From contig NZ_JAGIBH010000002.1 of NCBI RefSeq assembly GCF_017744445.1, forward strand, positions 248,001 to 312,000: DNA of 64,000 bases, read 5' to 3'. The position numbers were made by a program, and so were the translations under genes. Positions 37,108-45,986 of the stretch are shown piece by piece (positions within the stretch are counted from its first letter, which is position 1; each line of letters opens with the position of its first letter). The stretch is from Caulobacter sp. Its GTDB lineage: Bacteria > Pseudomonadota > Alphaproteobacteria > Caulobacterales > Caulobacteraceae. Below the pieces are notes generated by a model, which was not told the origin of the DNA, searched no databases, and saw only the letters and a program-made list of their open reading frames with translations.

Positions 37108-38559
37108 ATGAAAGTCGATCGCCTGCCCAAGGTGCGGACCTCGCTGTCGCCGACCAACCACCCGTACATGACCGGCGCCTGGACGCCGCTGCACGAGGAG
37201 GTCAACGCCTGGGACCTGGAGGTGCTGGAGGGCGCGATCCCCGCCGACCTGGACGGCGTCTATCTGCGCAACACCGAGAACCCCGTCCACGACCCGGTCG
37301 GGCGCTACCACCCGTTCGACGGCGACGGCATGGTGCATGCGATCGAATTCAAGGGCGGTGAGGCGACCTATCGCAACCGCTTCATCCGCACCCGCTGCTT
37401 CGAGGCCGAGCAGGAAGCCGGCGAGGGCCTCTGGGGCGGGCTGATGGACGGTCCGGGCACGTCCAAGCTGCCCGGCTTCGGCGCCCACGGCTCTCTGAAG
37501 GACACCGCCAGCACCGACATCGTCGTCCACAACGGCGAGGCCATCGCCACCTTCTACCAGTGCGGCGAGGCCTATCGCCTGGATCCCCTGACCCTGGAGA
37601 ACCTGGGCGTGGCGGCCTGGGCCCCGCTGGAGGGCGTCTCGGCCCACCCCAAGGTCGACGAGGCGACCGGGGAGCTGATGTTCTTCAACTACTCCAAGAC
37701 CTGGCCCTACATGCACTACGGCGTGGTCGATCAGAGCGGCAAGCGCAGCGTCTACCAGGGCGTGCCCCTGCCCGGCCCGCGCCTGCCGCACGACATGGCC
37801 TTCTCGTCGAAATACGCGATCCTCAACGACTTGCCGGTGTTCTGGGACCAGGACCTGATGGCGCGGAACATCCATGCCGTGCGCCTGCACAAGGGCCTGC
37901 CGTCACGCTTTGCCCTGGTCCCCCGCGAGGGCGGCGAGCCGCGCTGGTTCGAGGCCGCGCCGACCTATGTGTTGCACTGGCTCAATGCGTATGAGGACGG
38001 CGACGAGGTGGTGCTGGACGGCTACTTCCAGGAAAACCCCATCCCCCGCCCGCTGGAGACCGCGCCCGAGGGTCACAGCCACCTGATGGCCTATCTGGAC
38101 GAGCACAGCTTCCGTTCGAAACTGCACCGCTGGCGCTTCAACCTGGCCACCGGCGAGACCACCGAGCGCCACCTGGACGACCGGGTGCTGGAGTTCGGCA
38201 TGTTCAACCAGAAATACGCCGGCAAGCCGTACCGCTACGCCTATTCCACCACGAGCAAGCCGGGCTGGTTTCTGTTCAACGGCTTCGTGAAGCACGACCT
38301 GGAGACGGGCGAGAGCTGGGAGATTCAGCTGCCCGAGGGTGTGTATGCGAGTGAAGCCCCGTTCGCGCCGAAAGTCGGGGCGGTGGACGAGGACGACGGG
38401 TATCTGGTCAGCTTCCTGATCGACGAGAACCGCGGAACGTCGGAGTGCGCGATCGTGGATGCGAAGAGCTTCCAGATCGTGTGTAGGGTGGCGTTGCCGC
38501 ACAAGCTCAGCAGCGGGACGCACTCGGTGTGGGCGGGGCGGGAGATGCTCACCAAATAG
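37108..38559 (+). CDS. Carotenoid-cleavage-family dioxygenase
   Basis: 483 residues of the RPE65/CCD/lignostilbene dioxygenase fold. Four histidines for non-haem iron are visible: His180 (EGVSAHPK), His228 (RLPHDMAF), His290 (YVLHWLNAYEDGD) and His472 (SGTHSVW). N-terminal LRNTENPVHDPVGRYHPFDGDGMVHAIEF is typical. It cleaves a carbon-carbon double bond in an apocarotenoid or stilbene-like aromatic. It lies 37 bp after the MFS gene, but function seems closer to the monooxygenase genes further right. Confidence 0.93.
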   Translation: MKVDRLPKVRTSLSPTNHPYMTGAWTPLHEEVNAWDLEVLEGAIPADLDGVYLRNTENPVHDPVGRYHPFDGDGMVHAIEFKGGEATYRNRFIRTRCFEAEQEAGEGLWGGLMDGPGTSKLPGFGAHGSLKDTASTDIVVHNGEAIATFYQCGEAYRLDPLTLENLGVAAWAPLEGVSAHPKVDEATGELMFFNYSKTWPYMHYGVVDQSGKRSVYQGVPLPGPRLPHDMAFSSKYAILNDLPVFWDQDLMARNIHAVRLHKGLPSRFALVPREGGEPRWFEAAPTYVLHWLNAYEDGDEVVLDGYFQENPIPRPLETAPEGHSHLMAYLDEHSFRSKLHRWRFNLATGETTERHLDDRVLEFGMFNQKYAGKPYRYAYSTTSKPGWFLFNGFVKHDLETGESWEIQLPEGVYASEAPFAPKVGAVDEDDGYLVSFLIDENRGTSECAIVDAKSFQIVCRVALPHKLSSGTHSVWAGREMLTK

Positions 38560-38570
38560 CCCACAAACAA

Positions 38571-38701
38571 CCCGTTTCCCCGGCGAAAGCCGGGGCCCAG
38601 ATCGAACCCAAAGCGTCTGATAGGCGGACGGGGCGCATCTCGGATCACCCCAAACCCGCTCAGGCTTAATCTGGGCCCCGGCTTTCGCCGGGGAAACGGG
38701 G
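38571..38701. repeat. 130-bp inverted repeat, family B copy 2
   Basis: Arms CCGTTTCCCCGGCGAAAGCC and its complement at 38673-38701, with the conserved centre containing GATCGAACCC and CTCGGATCA. Confidence 0.85.
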
Positions 38702-38762
38702 TTTTGGATGTGGGATTTATGGTTAATCGGGTTTTTACCCTACCACCCTACCCTCCCGGGCC

Positions 38763-39089
38763 ATGCGCCGCGCCCTGCTCGCCCTGCTGATCTTGACCAC
38801 CGCCGGCCCTGCCTTGGCGCAGAAGGTCGCCGCCAAGGCGCCGCCCAAGCCCGTGGCCATGGCCTCGCAGGCGCCGGTCGACACCCAGAACTACGTCCTG
38901 CCGCCGATGATCCCGCTGGCCTCGCAGCGCCCCGGCGGCGACGCCGGCCAATGCCGGGCCTCGTGCGCCAAGCAGCTCTATTTCTGCGGCGTCGACAGCG
39001 ACGACGGCACGTGCGGCAGCCTCTACGCCCAGTGCGCGGCCTCGTGTAAGGCCACCTACGCCGCGCCCCGCTTCAACGGCGCGCGCTGA
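38763..39089 (+). CDS. Small secreted cysteine-rich protein
   Basis: 108 residues with a signal peptide (RRALLALLILTTAGPALA, cut after residue 19). The mature protein starts with a Lys/Pro/Ala-rich stretch and ends in a domain with six cysteines in the order CRASCAKQLYFC then CGSLYAQC then CKATY, probably forming disulphides in the periplasm. The pattern CxxxC-x6-C is regular, but I do not recognise a named family. It precedes the first monooxygenase gene by 70 bp on the same strand. Confidence 0.75.
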   Translation: MRRALLALLILTTAGPALAQKVAAKAPPKPVAMASQAPVDTQNYVLPPMIPLASQRPGGDAGQCRASCAKQLYFCGVDSDDGTCGSLYAQCAASCKATYAAPRFNGAR

Positions 39090-39158
39090 CCTAAGGTCCG
39101 CTTGCCCGCTCGCATAACGCCGATACAGTCCTGAACAACGATAAGTCAGGAGGGCGCG

Positions 39159-40544
39159 ATGACGACCAGGCTCCCCAAGGCATGCGTCATCGGCGCGGGC
39201 TGCAGCGGCTTCACCACGATCAAGCGGCTGAAGGACTTCGGCGTCCCCTACGACTGCTTCGAGATGTCCGACGAGGTCGGCGGCAACTGGTACTTCAAGA
39301 ACCCCAACGGGATGTCGGCCTGCTACGAGAGCCTGCACATCGACACGTCCAAGTGGCGGCTGGCGTTCGAGGACTTCCCGGTGCCGAAGGACTGGCCGGA
39401 CTTTCCGCACCACGCGCAGCTGTTCCAGTACTTCAAGGACTATGTCGACCACTTTGGCCTGCGCGAGACCATCACCTTCAACACCCGGGTCGAGAGCGCC
39501 AGACGCACCGACGAGGGGCTGTGGTCGGTGACGCTCTCCACCGGCGAGACGCGGCTCTACGACGTGCTGTTCGTCTGCAACGGCCACCACTGGGACCCAC
39601 GTATCCCCGAATATCCGGGCGAGTTCGACGGGCCGGCCTTCCACGCTCATGCGTACAGCGACCCGTTCGAGCCGGTCGACATGCGCGGCAAGAACGTCGT
39701 GGTCGTCGGCATGGGCAACTCGGCCATGGACATCGCCAGCGAGCTCTCGCAGCGGCCGATCGCCAAGAACCTCTGGGTCTCGGCCCGGCGCGGGGTGTGG
39801 GTGTTTCCCAAGTACCTGAACGGCAAGCCCGCCGATAAGAGCGCCATGCCCGCCTGGATGCCCAAGGCGCTGGGCCTGAAGCTGGCCCGCTCGGTGATCA
39901 AGAAGACCATCGGCAAGATGGAGAACTACGGCCTCCCGAAACCCGACCACGAGCCGCTGGAGGCCCATCCGTCGGTCTCGGGCGAGTTCCTGACCCGCGC
40001 CGGCTGCGGCGACATCAAGTTCAAGCCGGCGATCAAGGCGCTGGAGGGCAGGCGCGTGCGCTTCGCCGACGACACCGTCGAGGACGTCGACGCCATCGTC
40101 TTCGCGACGGGGTACAAAATCAGCTTCCCGTTCTTCGACGACCCGGCCCTGCTGCCGGACGCCGACCACCGCCTGCCGCTGTTCAAGCGGATGATGAAGC
40201 CGGGGGTGCCCAACCTCTTCTTCATGGGCCTGGCCCAGCCGCTGCCGACCTTGGTGAACTTCGCCGAGCAGCAGGCCAAGCTGGCGGCGGCCTATCTGGC
40301 GGGGCGGTACGCGCCGCCGCCGGAAGCCGAGATGGTGCGGATCATGGCCAAGGACGAAGAGCGCCACACGGGGCAGTTCTATGACTCCGCGCGGCATACG
40401 ATCCAGGTCGACTTCAACGTCTACTGCGCGGATCTCAAGAAGGAGATCGCCAAGGGCGAGGCGCGGGCGCGGAGCGCTGGCGGGAAACTCCCCGTGGCGG
40501 CGCTGGCGGAGATCAAGACCGAACCGCTGCTGGCCCCCACCTGA
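39159..40544 (+). CDS. Flavin-containing (Baeyer-Villiger-like) monooxygenase 1
   Basis: 461 residues. FAD loop VIGAGCSGFTT (residues 10-20), NADPH loop VVGMGNSAMD near 180-190, and the FMO/BVMO fingerprint in FDGPAFHAHAY (FxGxxxHxxxY form), followed later by DAIVFATGYK. It uses NADPH, O2 and FAD to oxygenate a ketone, amine or sulphur compound. AGGAGG precedes the ATG. A clear paralogue lies at 41202-42626; the two share gene order with a small DUF2164 gene between. Confidence 0.9.
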   Translation: MTTRLPKACVIGAGCSGFTTIKRLKDFGVPYDCFEMSDEVGGNWYFKNPNGMSACYESLHIDTSKWRLAFEDFPVPKDWPDFPHHAQLFQYFKDYVDHFGLRETITFNTRVESARRTDEGLWSVTLSTGETRLYDVLFVCNGHHWDPRIPEYPGEFDGPAFHAHAYSDPFEPVDMRGKNVVVVGMGNSAMDIASELSQRPIAKNLWVSARRGVWVFPKYLNGKPADKSAMPAWMPKALGLKLARSVIKKTIGKMENYGLPKPDHEPLEAHPSVSGEFLTRAGCGDIKFKPAIKALEGRRVRFADDTVEDVDAIVFATGYKISFPFFDDPALLPDADHRLPLFKRMMKPGVPNLFFMGLAQPLPTLVNFAEQQAKLAAAYLAGRYAPPPEAEMVRIMAKDEERHTGQFYDSARHTIQVDFNVYCADLKKEIAKGEARARSAGGKLPVAALAEIKTEPLLAPT

Positions 40545-40564
40545 CCACGCTCCGCGTGGTCGTC

Positions 40565-40643
40565 CGCCCCCGGAGGGGGCAGAAGGTGCGCTGTCGTCCT
40601 TCTTCCCCCTCTGGGGGAGGAGCGCCGTAGGCGCGGAGGGGGC
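40565..40643. repeat. Inverted repeat, family G copy 2
   Basis: CCCCCGGAGGGGGCAGAAG and CTTCTTCCCCCTCTGGGGGAG-type arms with the end GCGGAGGGGGC, as in copy 1. Confidence 0.7.
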
Positions 40644-40676
40644 AAGTGCGCTACCTCTCCCGCCAAAGGAGCCCCC

Positions 40677-40928
40677 ATGCCCAAGATCACCTTCGACAAG
40701 GCCACCCGCGCCAAGCTTGCGGGCGCGCTGTCCGACTACATGCGGACCGAGCTGGACCTGGAGGTGAAGGGCTTCGACGCCGAGTTCCTGCTGGACTTCA
40801 TCAGCGAGACCCTGGGCCCGCACTACTACAACCAGGGCCTCCAGGACGCCCAGGAGCTGTTCCGCACCAAGTTCGAGGCGGTGCTGGAGGCGGTCTACGA
40901 GATCGAGCAGCCGGTGAAGGGGCTCTGA
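40677..40928 (+). CDS. DUF2164 family protein
   Basis: 83 residues. The signature is LSDYMRTELDLEVKGFDAEFLLDFISETLGPHYYNQGLQDA (in pieces, residues 18-58), which matches the DUF2164 family in length and in the acidic, aromatic centre. Function of the family is unknown. AAAGGAG lies before the ATG. Cytosolic, no signal. Confidence 0.88.
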   Translation: MPKITFDKATRAKLAGALSDYMRTELDLEVKGFDAEFLLDFISETLGPHYYNQGLQDAQELFRTKFEAVLEAVYEIEQPVKGL

Positions 40929-40953
40929 GCCAATCCCAAACCCAAACCCCAAT

Positions 40954-41079
40954 CCCGTCTCCCCGGCGAAAGCCGGGGCCCAGATGGAAGAGCGCTGGGG
41001 TGGGTTCTAGGAACTCCGAGCTTTTCCAATCAGCCCCAGCGCCTTGAGATCTGGGCCCCGGCTTTCGCCGGGGAGACGG
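40954..41079. repeat. 130-bp inverted repeat, family B copy 3
   Basis: Arms CCGTCTCCCCGGCGAAAGCC and its complement with AGACGG, i.e. a T-to-C change on one arm matched by A-to-G on the other relative to copy 2. The centre differs from most copies. Confidence 0.85.
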
Positions 41080-41201
41080 ATGTGGGGAGATCGGGCGGTG
41101 GATGATCTTCCCCTCGCGTAAACATTGACGCCCACCGCCAGCGGCGCATGCTTCCTGAACAACGATAAGTCGCTCATCCCAGAGCGACGGGAGGAAGCTC
41201 G

Positions 41202-42626
41202 ATGGCCGACGGCTCCGCCGCCTTCGCCCTGCCCCGCGTCTGCGTCATCGGCGCGGGCAGCTCGGGCATCGCGACCTGCAAGCAGCTGCATGCGGCGGGC
41301 ATCCCGTTCGACTGCTTCGAGGCCTCGGATCGGGTCGGCGGCAACTGGGTGTTCCAGAACCGCAACGGCATGAGCAGCGCCTATCGCTCGCTGCACATCA
41401 ACACCAGCCGGGACAAGATGGCCTATTCGGACTTTCCGATGCCGGCCGACTATCCGGACTATCCGCACCACAGCCACATCGCGGCGTACTTCGACAGCTA
41501 CGTCGACCACTTCGGCTTCCGCGACCGGATCACCTTCCAGTGCGCGGTGACCTGGGCCAAGCGCCGCGAAGACGGCCTGTGGGAGATCACGCTGGAGACC
41601 GGCGAGAAGCGGCTCTACGACGCCCTGTGCGTCGCCAACGGCCACCACTGGGATCCCCGCTGGCCCGAGCCCAAGCCGCCGGGCCAGTTCACCGGGCTGG
41701 AGATGCACAGCCACTATTATATCGACCCCGCCACGCCCCACGACCTGCGCGGCAAGAAGGTCGTCATCGTCGGCTTCGGCAACTCGGCCCTGGATCTGGC
41801 CTGTGAGCTGGGCCGGCGGGAGAACACCGACGGGGTCTATCTATCGGTGCGGCGCGGCTACTGGGTGGTGCCGCGCTATTTCGGCAACGAGGTGCTGGAC
41901 CACTTCAACAATCACCCTAGCGAAGACCCCCCGCTGCTGGCCCGCCTCCTGCCCGGCAGGATGGTCGCCAAGATGCTGGAGAAGAAGATCGCCACCGTGC
42001 ACGGCCGGCCCGAGGACCACGGCCTCCCCAAGCCCGACCACGACTTCGGCGCCAGCCACCCGGCCATCAGCCACGAGCTCTACAACCGCATCGGCTCGGG
42101 CGACGTGACCATCAAGCCCGATATCGAGCGGTTCGACGGCAAACAGGTGTTCTTCAAGGATGGGACGTCGGTCGAGGCCGACGCGGTGATCTGGTGCACC
42201 GGCTACAAGATCACCTTCCCGTTCTTCGACAGCCTGGTCATCGACGCGCCCGACAACGACATCGCCCTGTGGAAGCGGATGGTCGATCCGCGCTTCGACA
42301 ACCTCTTCATGGTCGCCCTGGTCCAGCCGCTGTGCGCCATGATGCCGATCGCCGAGGAGCAGTCGAAACTGATCGCCGCCTACCTGACCGGCCACTACGC
42401 CATGCCCGATGCGGCGACCATGGCCCGCGAGCGCGACGCGATGCACCAGGCGGTCAAGTCGCACTATGTCGCCTCGGCCCGGCACACGATCCAGATCAAT
42501 TGCGGGGAGTACGCCTATGACCTGCGCAAGGAGCTGAAGCGCGGGATCAAGCGCGCGAAATCCAAAGGTAATCCCCTGCCGATTCAACCGAGAGCCGTGA
42601 AGGTCTTGCGTGTTGCCGCAGAGTAA
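41202..42626 (+). CDS. Flavin-containing (Baeyer-Villiger-like) monooxygenase 2
   Basis: 474 residues, clearly paralogous to the protein at 39159. FAD loop VIGAGSSGIAT (residues 13-23), NADPH loop IVGFGNSALD, fingerprint FTGLEMHSHYY, and DAVIWCTGYK. Two homologous monooxygenases about 650 bp apart suggest duplication with divergence of substrate. The upstream stretch AACGATAAGTC (41159-41170) also occurs before the first monooxygenase (39138-39148), so they may share a promoter element. Next gene is a TetR regulator. Confidence 0.9.
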   Translation: MADGSAAFALPRVCVIGAGSSGIATCKQLHAAGIPFDCFEASDRVGGNWVFQNRNGMSSAYRSLHINTSRDKMAYSDFPMPADYPDYPHHSHIAAYFDSYVDHFGFRDRITFQCAVTWAKRREDGLWEITLETGEKRLYDALCVANGHHWDPRWPEPKPPGQFTGLEMHSHYYIDPATPHDLRGKKVVIVGFGNSALDLACELGRRENTDGVYLSVRRGYWVVPRYFGNEVLDHFNNHPSEDPPLLARLLPGRMVAKMLEKKIATVHGRPEDHGLPKPDHDFGASHPAISHELYNRIGSGDVTIKPDIERFDGKQVFFKDGTSVEADAVIWCTGYKITFPFFDSLVIDAPDNDIALWKRMVDPRFDNLFMVALVQPLCAMMPIAEEQSKLIAAYLTGHYAMPDAATMARERDAMHQAVKSHYVASARHTIQINCGEYAYDLRKELKRGIKRAKSKGNPLPIQPRAVKVLRVAAE

Positions 42627-42638
42627 GGCTGTGATCAT

Positions 42639-42663
42639 GACGGGGCGTCACGATCGTCCCGTC
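42639..42663. promoter_or_regulatory. Possible operator of the TetR regulator
   Basis: GACGGG (42639-42644) and CCCGTC (42658-42663) arms around 13 bp, 16 bp before the likely TetR start, consistent with autoregulation. Confidence 0.35.
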
Positions 42664-42678
42664 CTTGAGTCGCGGTCC

Positions 42679-43314
42679 ATGTCGAATATCGCCTACTTCC
42701 CCAAGCCCCACGTCGACCAGCGACCGGGCAAGCGGGAACGCACCAAGACCGCCAACCGCCAGGCCATCCTGGACGCCGCCCGCGAGGTGTTCGGCGAGCT
42801 GGGCTACGACGCCGCCACCGTGCGCGACATCATCCGCCGCACCGGCCTCGCCTCGGGCACCTTCTATAACTACTACAAGTCCAAGGAGGAGGTGTTCGAC
42901 GCCCTGGCCGACGACGGCGCTCGCCGCTTCCGGCCGCTGCTGCGCGAACAGTCCGAGAAGGCGACCGACTTCGAGAGCTTCGTGCGCGGGGCGATCCTGG
43001 CCTATTTCAACTTCGTGGCCACCGAGCAGGAGGCCTGGCGGATCAACCGGCCGCCGGGCGAGCAGATCCCGCATGCCCGTCCCACGCCCGAGGTCACCGC
43101 CGTGTTCGACGAGGTGCGCGAGGCCTTCGCCCGGGTGCTGGAACACACCCATGCGCCGCCCGTGGACCTGGACTACCTGACCACGGCCTGCATCGCGGTG
43201 GCCCGCGAGATCGGCGACAAGATGCTGGAGCGGCGGCCCGTCGACACCGAGGGCGCGACTGACTTCGCCGTCAAGCTGATCCTGGGCGGGCTGCCGGCTC
43301 TGCCGAGGTTGTAG
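42679..43314 (+). CDS. TetR/AcrR-family regulator
   Basis: 211 residues from the ATG at 42679; in-frame ATG 42637 is an alternative but would place a palindrome inside the gene. The HTH (ILDAAREVFGELGYDAATVRDIIRRTGLASGTFYNYYKSKEEVFDAL, about residues 31-77) has the FYNYYKSKEEV form of regulators of lipid and xenobiotic genes. The C-terminal ligand domain is unspecific. It follows monooxygenase 2 by 52 bp and probably controls the monooxygenase/esterase cluster. Confidence 0.9.
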   Translation: MSNIAYFPKPHVDQRPGKRERTKTANRQAILDAAREVFGELGYDAATVRDIIRRTGLASGTFYNYYKSKEEVFDALADDGARRFRPLLREQSEKATDFESFVRGAILAYFNFVATEQEAWRINRPPGEQIPHARPTPEVTAVFDEVREAFARVLEHTHAPPVDLDYLTTACIAVAREIGDKMLERRPVDTEGATDFAVKLILGGLPALPRL

Positions 43315-43340
43315 GCTTTGACCGCTATGTCCCCTCTCTC

Positions 43341-43469
43341 CGTTCTTCCCGGCGAAAGCCGGGACCCAGATCGAACCCAGAGCGCCCGACGCGCCGATCT
43401 GGGCGTATTTCGGATCATCCCCAGACGCTCAGGCTGAATCTGGGCCCCGGCCTTCGCCGGGGAAACGGG
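43341..43469. repeat. 130-bp inverted repeat, family B copy 4
   Basis: Arms CTTCCCGGCGAAAGCCGGGA and CCCGGCCTTCGCCGGGGAA; the centre contains TTCGGATCATCCCC and GAATCTGGG as in copies 2, 5 and 6. Confidence 0.85.
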
Positions 43470-43504
43470 CTTGGGTAATAATCAAAAAGACATTGGGAGC
43501 ACAC

Positions 43505-44554
43505 ATGGCCTCCGACGCCGCCCAGAAGACCATCCTGAAGCTGATCCTGTCGCTGCCCAGCCCGGTCCTGCGGGCCATGTCGGGCGGCGGGGTCGTGTAC
43601 AAGGGCGGTCGCACCCTGGACCCCCGCTTCCAGTTCTTCGCCCACGCCGCCAAGAAGATGCCGCCGATGAGCAGCGTCTCGCCCGCCGAGGCCGTCGCCG
43701 GCAGCGCCAAGGGCCTGGCGGCCGTGCAAGGCCCGCTGGAGCCGGGCGTGCGCACCGAGAGCGTGTCGATCGAGGGGCCCAACGGCGCGATCCCGGCCCG
43801 CGCCTATCGCCCAGAGAGCCAGGACGCGACCGCGCCGCTGATCGTCTACGCCCACATGGGCGGCGGGGTGATCGGGGACCTGGAGACCTGCCACGCCTTC
43901 TGTTCGATCCTGGCGCGGATCGTGCGCACGGCGGTGATCTCGGTCGACTACCGCCTGGCCCCGGACCACAAGTTCCCGGCCGGACTGGAGGATGTGCTGG
44001 CCGCCTATCGCTGGGCGCGCGACAACGCGGTGCGCTTCGGCGCGGCGGCGGTCCCGCCGGCTATCGGCGGCGACAGCATGGGCGGCAACTTCGCCGCCAT
44101 CATCGCCCAGGAGATGGCCCGCAAGGGCGAGCCGCAACCGGCCGCCCAGATCCTGATCTATCCCGCCGTGGACGTGGCCAGCGAGACGGCGTCCATGACC
44201 ACCTATGCCGACGCCTATCCCCTGACCCGCGCGACCATGGACTGGTTCATGGGCCACTATATGGGCACCGACGCCGACCCAGCCGACCCGCGCCTGTCGC
44301 CGGACAAGACCGCGGATTTGACCGGCCTGGCTCCGGCTGTAATCGCCACCGCCGGCTTCGATCCCTTGGTCGACCAGGGCGAGGCCTACGCCAAGCGCCT
44401 GCAGGCCGCCGGCGTGCCGGTGCTGTACCGCTGCTACGACAGCCTGGCGCATGGATTCACGGCGTTCACGGGGGCGATCCCGGCGGCGGACGGAGCGTGT
44501 CGCGAGATCGCGGGGCTGGTGCGCCAGACGTTTGACGCTTGGGCTACTCAATAG
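43505..44554 (+). CDS. Alpha/beta hydrolase, hormone-sensitive-lipase type
   Basis: 349 residues from the ATG at 43505 (GGGAG upstream). The oxyanion-hole block is HMGGG at 117-121 rather than the usual HGGG, the nucleophile is Ser191 in GGDSMGG, the acid Asp is in GFDPLVDQG and the His in LAHGFTAF. Cytosolic esterase for short acyl esters or lactones. A BVMO makes esters or lactones from ketones, so this enzyme could act just after the nearby monooxygenases (inference). Confidence 0.9.
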   Translation: MASDAAQKTILKLILSLPSPVLRAMSGGGVVYKGGRTLDPRFQFFAHAAKKMPPMSSVSPAEAVAGSAKGLAAVQGPLEPGVRTESVSIEGPNGAIPARAYRPESQDATAPLIVYAHMGGGVIGDLETCHAFCSILARIVRTAVISVDYRLAPDHKFPAGLEDVLAAYRWARDNAVRFGAAAVPPAIGGDSMGGNFAAIIAQEMARKGEPQPAAQILIYPAVDVASETASMTTYADAYPLTRATMDWFMGHYMGTDADPADPRLSPDKTADLTGLAPAVIATAGFDPLVDQGEAYAKRLQAAGVPVLYRCYDSLAHGFTAFTGAIPAADGACREIAGLVRQTFDAWATQ

Positions 44555-44555
44555 G

Positions 44556-44683
44556 CCCGTATTCCCGGCGAAAGCCGGGACCCAGATCGAACCAGAAGCG
44601 CCCGACAAGCTGACAGGGCGCATCTCGGATCATCCCAAACCGCTCAGGCTGGATCTGGGCCCCGGCTTTCGCCGGGGAAACGG
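44556..44683. repeat. 130-bp inverted repeat, family B copy 5
   Basis: Same arms; the centre carries CATCTCGGATCATCCCAAAC. It begins two bases after the esterase stop codon. Confidence 0.85.
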
Positions 44684-44713
44684 AGGGGGAGAGGAAAGGC
44701 CTTGAGTTCCACC

Positions 44714-45691
44714 ATGCGCGCCCTGGTCGTCGAGGATCTGGCTCCGGATTTTGCCGGTTGCGCCATCCGTGACGTCCCGACGCCCGCCCCAGGCCCCGGC
44801 GAGGTCCTCGTCCGCGTCCGCGCCGCCAGCGTCAACTTCCCCGACCTCCTGATGACGCGCGGCGAATACCAGTTCAAACCGCCCCTACCCTTCACGCCTG
44901 GCCTGGATATCGCCGGCGAGGTCGCGGCGCTGGGCGAGGGCGTCAGCGGCTTGAGCATCGGCGACGCTGTGGTCGGCGGGGCGCGGCTGGGCGGCTTCGC
45001 GGAATATGCCGTGCTCTCCGCGGACGCTCTGAAGCCCAAGCCTGCGCGGCTGTCTTATCCCGAGGCGGCCGCCTATGGCGCGGCCTACCTCACCGCCTAT
45101 GTCGCCCTGGTCCGCCGCGCGCGGCTGGAGCCGGGCGAGTGGGTGCTGGTCCACGGCGCGGCCGGCGGGGTGGGTCTGGCGGCGGTCGACCTGGCCAAGG
45201 CCCTGGGCGCGCGGGTGATCGCCGCCTCGGCCTCCGACGACAAGTTGGCCCAGGTGCAGGCGCTCTACGCCCCTGACGCGGTCGTCAACGTCACCGGCGG
45301 CTTCCGCGAGTGCGTGAAAGAGATCACCGGCGGCCACGGCGCCGACGTCATCTACGACCCGGTCGGCGGCGACGTGTTCGACGAAAGCGTCCGCTGCATC
45401 GCCTTCGACGGCCGGCTGCTGGTGATCGGCTTCACCTCGGGGCGGATCCCGACGGTCTCGGTCAACATGCCGCTGATCAAGGGCTTCTCGGTCATGGGCG
45501 TCCGGGCGGGCGAATACGGCCGGCAGTTTCCCGAGAAAGGCCGCGAGAACGGCGAGGCGATCTGGCGAATGGCGGATGAGGGGACGATCCGGCCGCATGT
45601 GCATGCGGAGTTGCCGTTGGATCGCTGGCGGGAGGCGTTTGAGCTGCTGAGCGAGCGCAAGGTGGTGGGCAAGGCGGTGCTCACGCCCTGA
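44714..45691 (+). CDS. Zinc-independent quinone oxidoreductase (MDR superfamily)
   Basis: 325 residues from ATG 44714; a TTG at 44702 has the better ribosome-site spacing (GGAAAGG) and would add four residues. The fold is the medium-chain reductase with PGLDIAGEVAALGEGV near residue 60 and the NADPH loop VHGAAGGVGLAAVDLAKALGA (in parts, about 145-165). Zinc ligands are absent, as in QOR-type enzymes. It reduces quinones or enoyl compounds with NADPH. It follows the esterase on the same strand. Confidence 0.88.
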   Translation: MRALVVEDLAPDFAGCAIRDVPTPAPGPGEVLVRVRAASVNFPDLLMTRGEYQFKPPLPFTPGLDIAGEVAALGEGVSGLSIGDAVVGGARLGGFAEYAVLSADALKPKPARLSYPEAAAYGAAYLTAYVALVRRARLEPGEWVLVHGAAGGVGLAAVDLAKALGARVIAASASDDKLAQVQALYAPDAVVNVTGGFRECVKEITGGHGADVIYDPVGGDVFDESVRCIAFDGRLLVIGFTSGRIPTVSVNMPLIKGFSVMGVRAGEYGRQFPEKGRENGEAIWRMADEGTIRPHVHAELPLDRWREAFELLSERKVVGKAVLTP

Positions 45692-45702
45692 CACCGCTCC
45701 TA

Positions 45703-45833
45703 CCCCGTCTCCCCGGCGAAAGCCGGGGTCCAGATCGAACCCACGGGCGCTGGGCGGGCGGACAGGACGTATCCCGGATCATCCCCAACCGCTCCGGATG
45801 AATCTGGGCCCCGGCTTTCGCCGGGGAAACGGG
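45703..45833. repeat. 130-bp inverted repeat, family B copy 6
   Basis: Arms CCGTCTCCCCGGCGAAAGCC and CTTTCGCCGGGGAAACGG; the centre matches copies 2, 4 and 5. Last full copy in the window. Confidence 0.85.
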
Positions 45834-45894
45834 TATAGAGGGAAGTGGATGAAGGGAGCGGACCAAGAACCGTAACCCTCTGAACCGACTCAGG

Positions 45895-45923
45895 TTGACA
45901 TCCCGCGCCCGTTCTTTTATCCA
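45895..45923 (+). promoter_or_regulatory. Promoter of rpmH
   Basis: TTGACA (45895-45900), 17-bp spacer, TATCCA (45918-45923), giving a leader of about 55 nt before the rpmH GTG. Confidence 0.6.
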
Positions 45924-45986
45924 CCGCCCCTCACTCGCGGAGCCCTTGGCCTCGCGTCCAACGTTTATGCATTTCGGAGCCACGTC

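Noticed and set aside
32811-45833. Repeated palindromic elements as a CRISPR array
   Set aside because: Copies are 130 bp, separated by whole genes, and have no unique spacers of uniform length or cas genes.
45914-45924. TTTATCCACC upstream of rpmH as a DnaA box and possible origin
   Set aside because: A single near match that also forms the -10 of the rpmH promoter; no cluster of DnaA boxes or AT-rich unwinding region is present.
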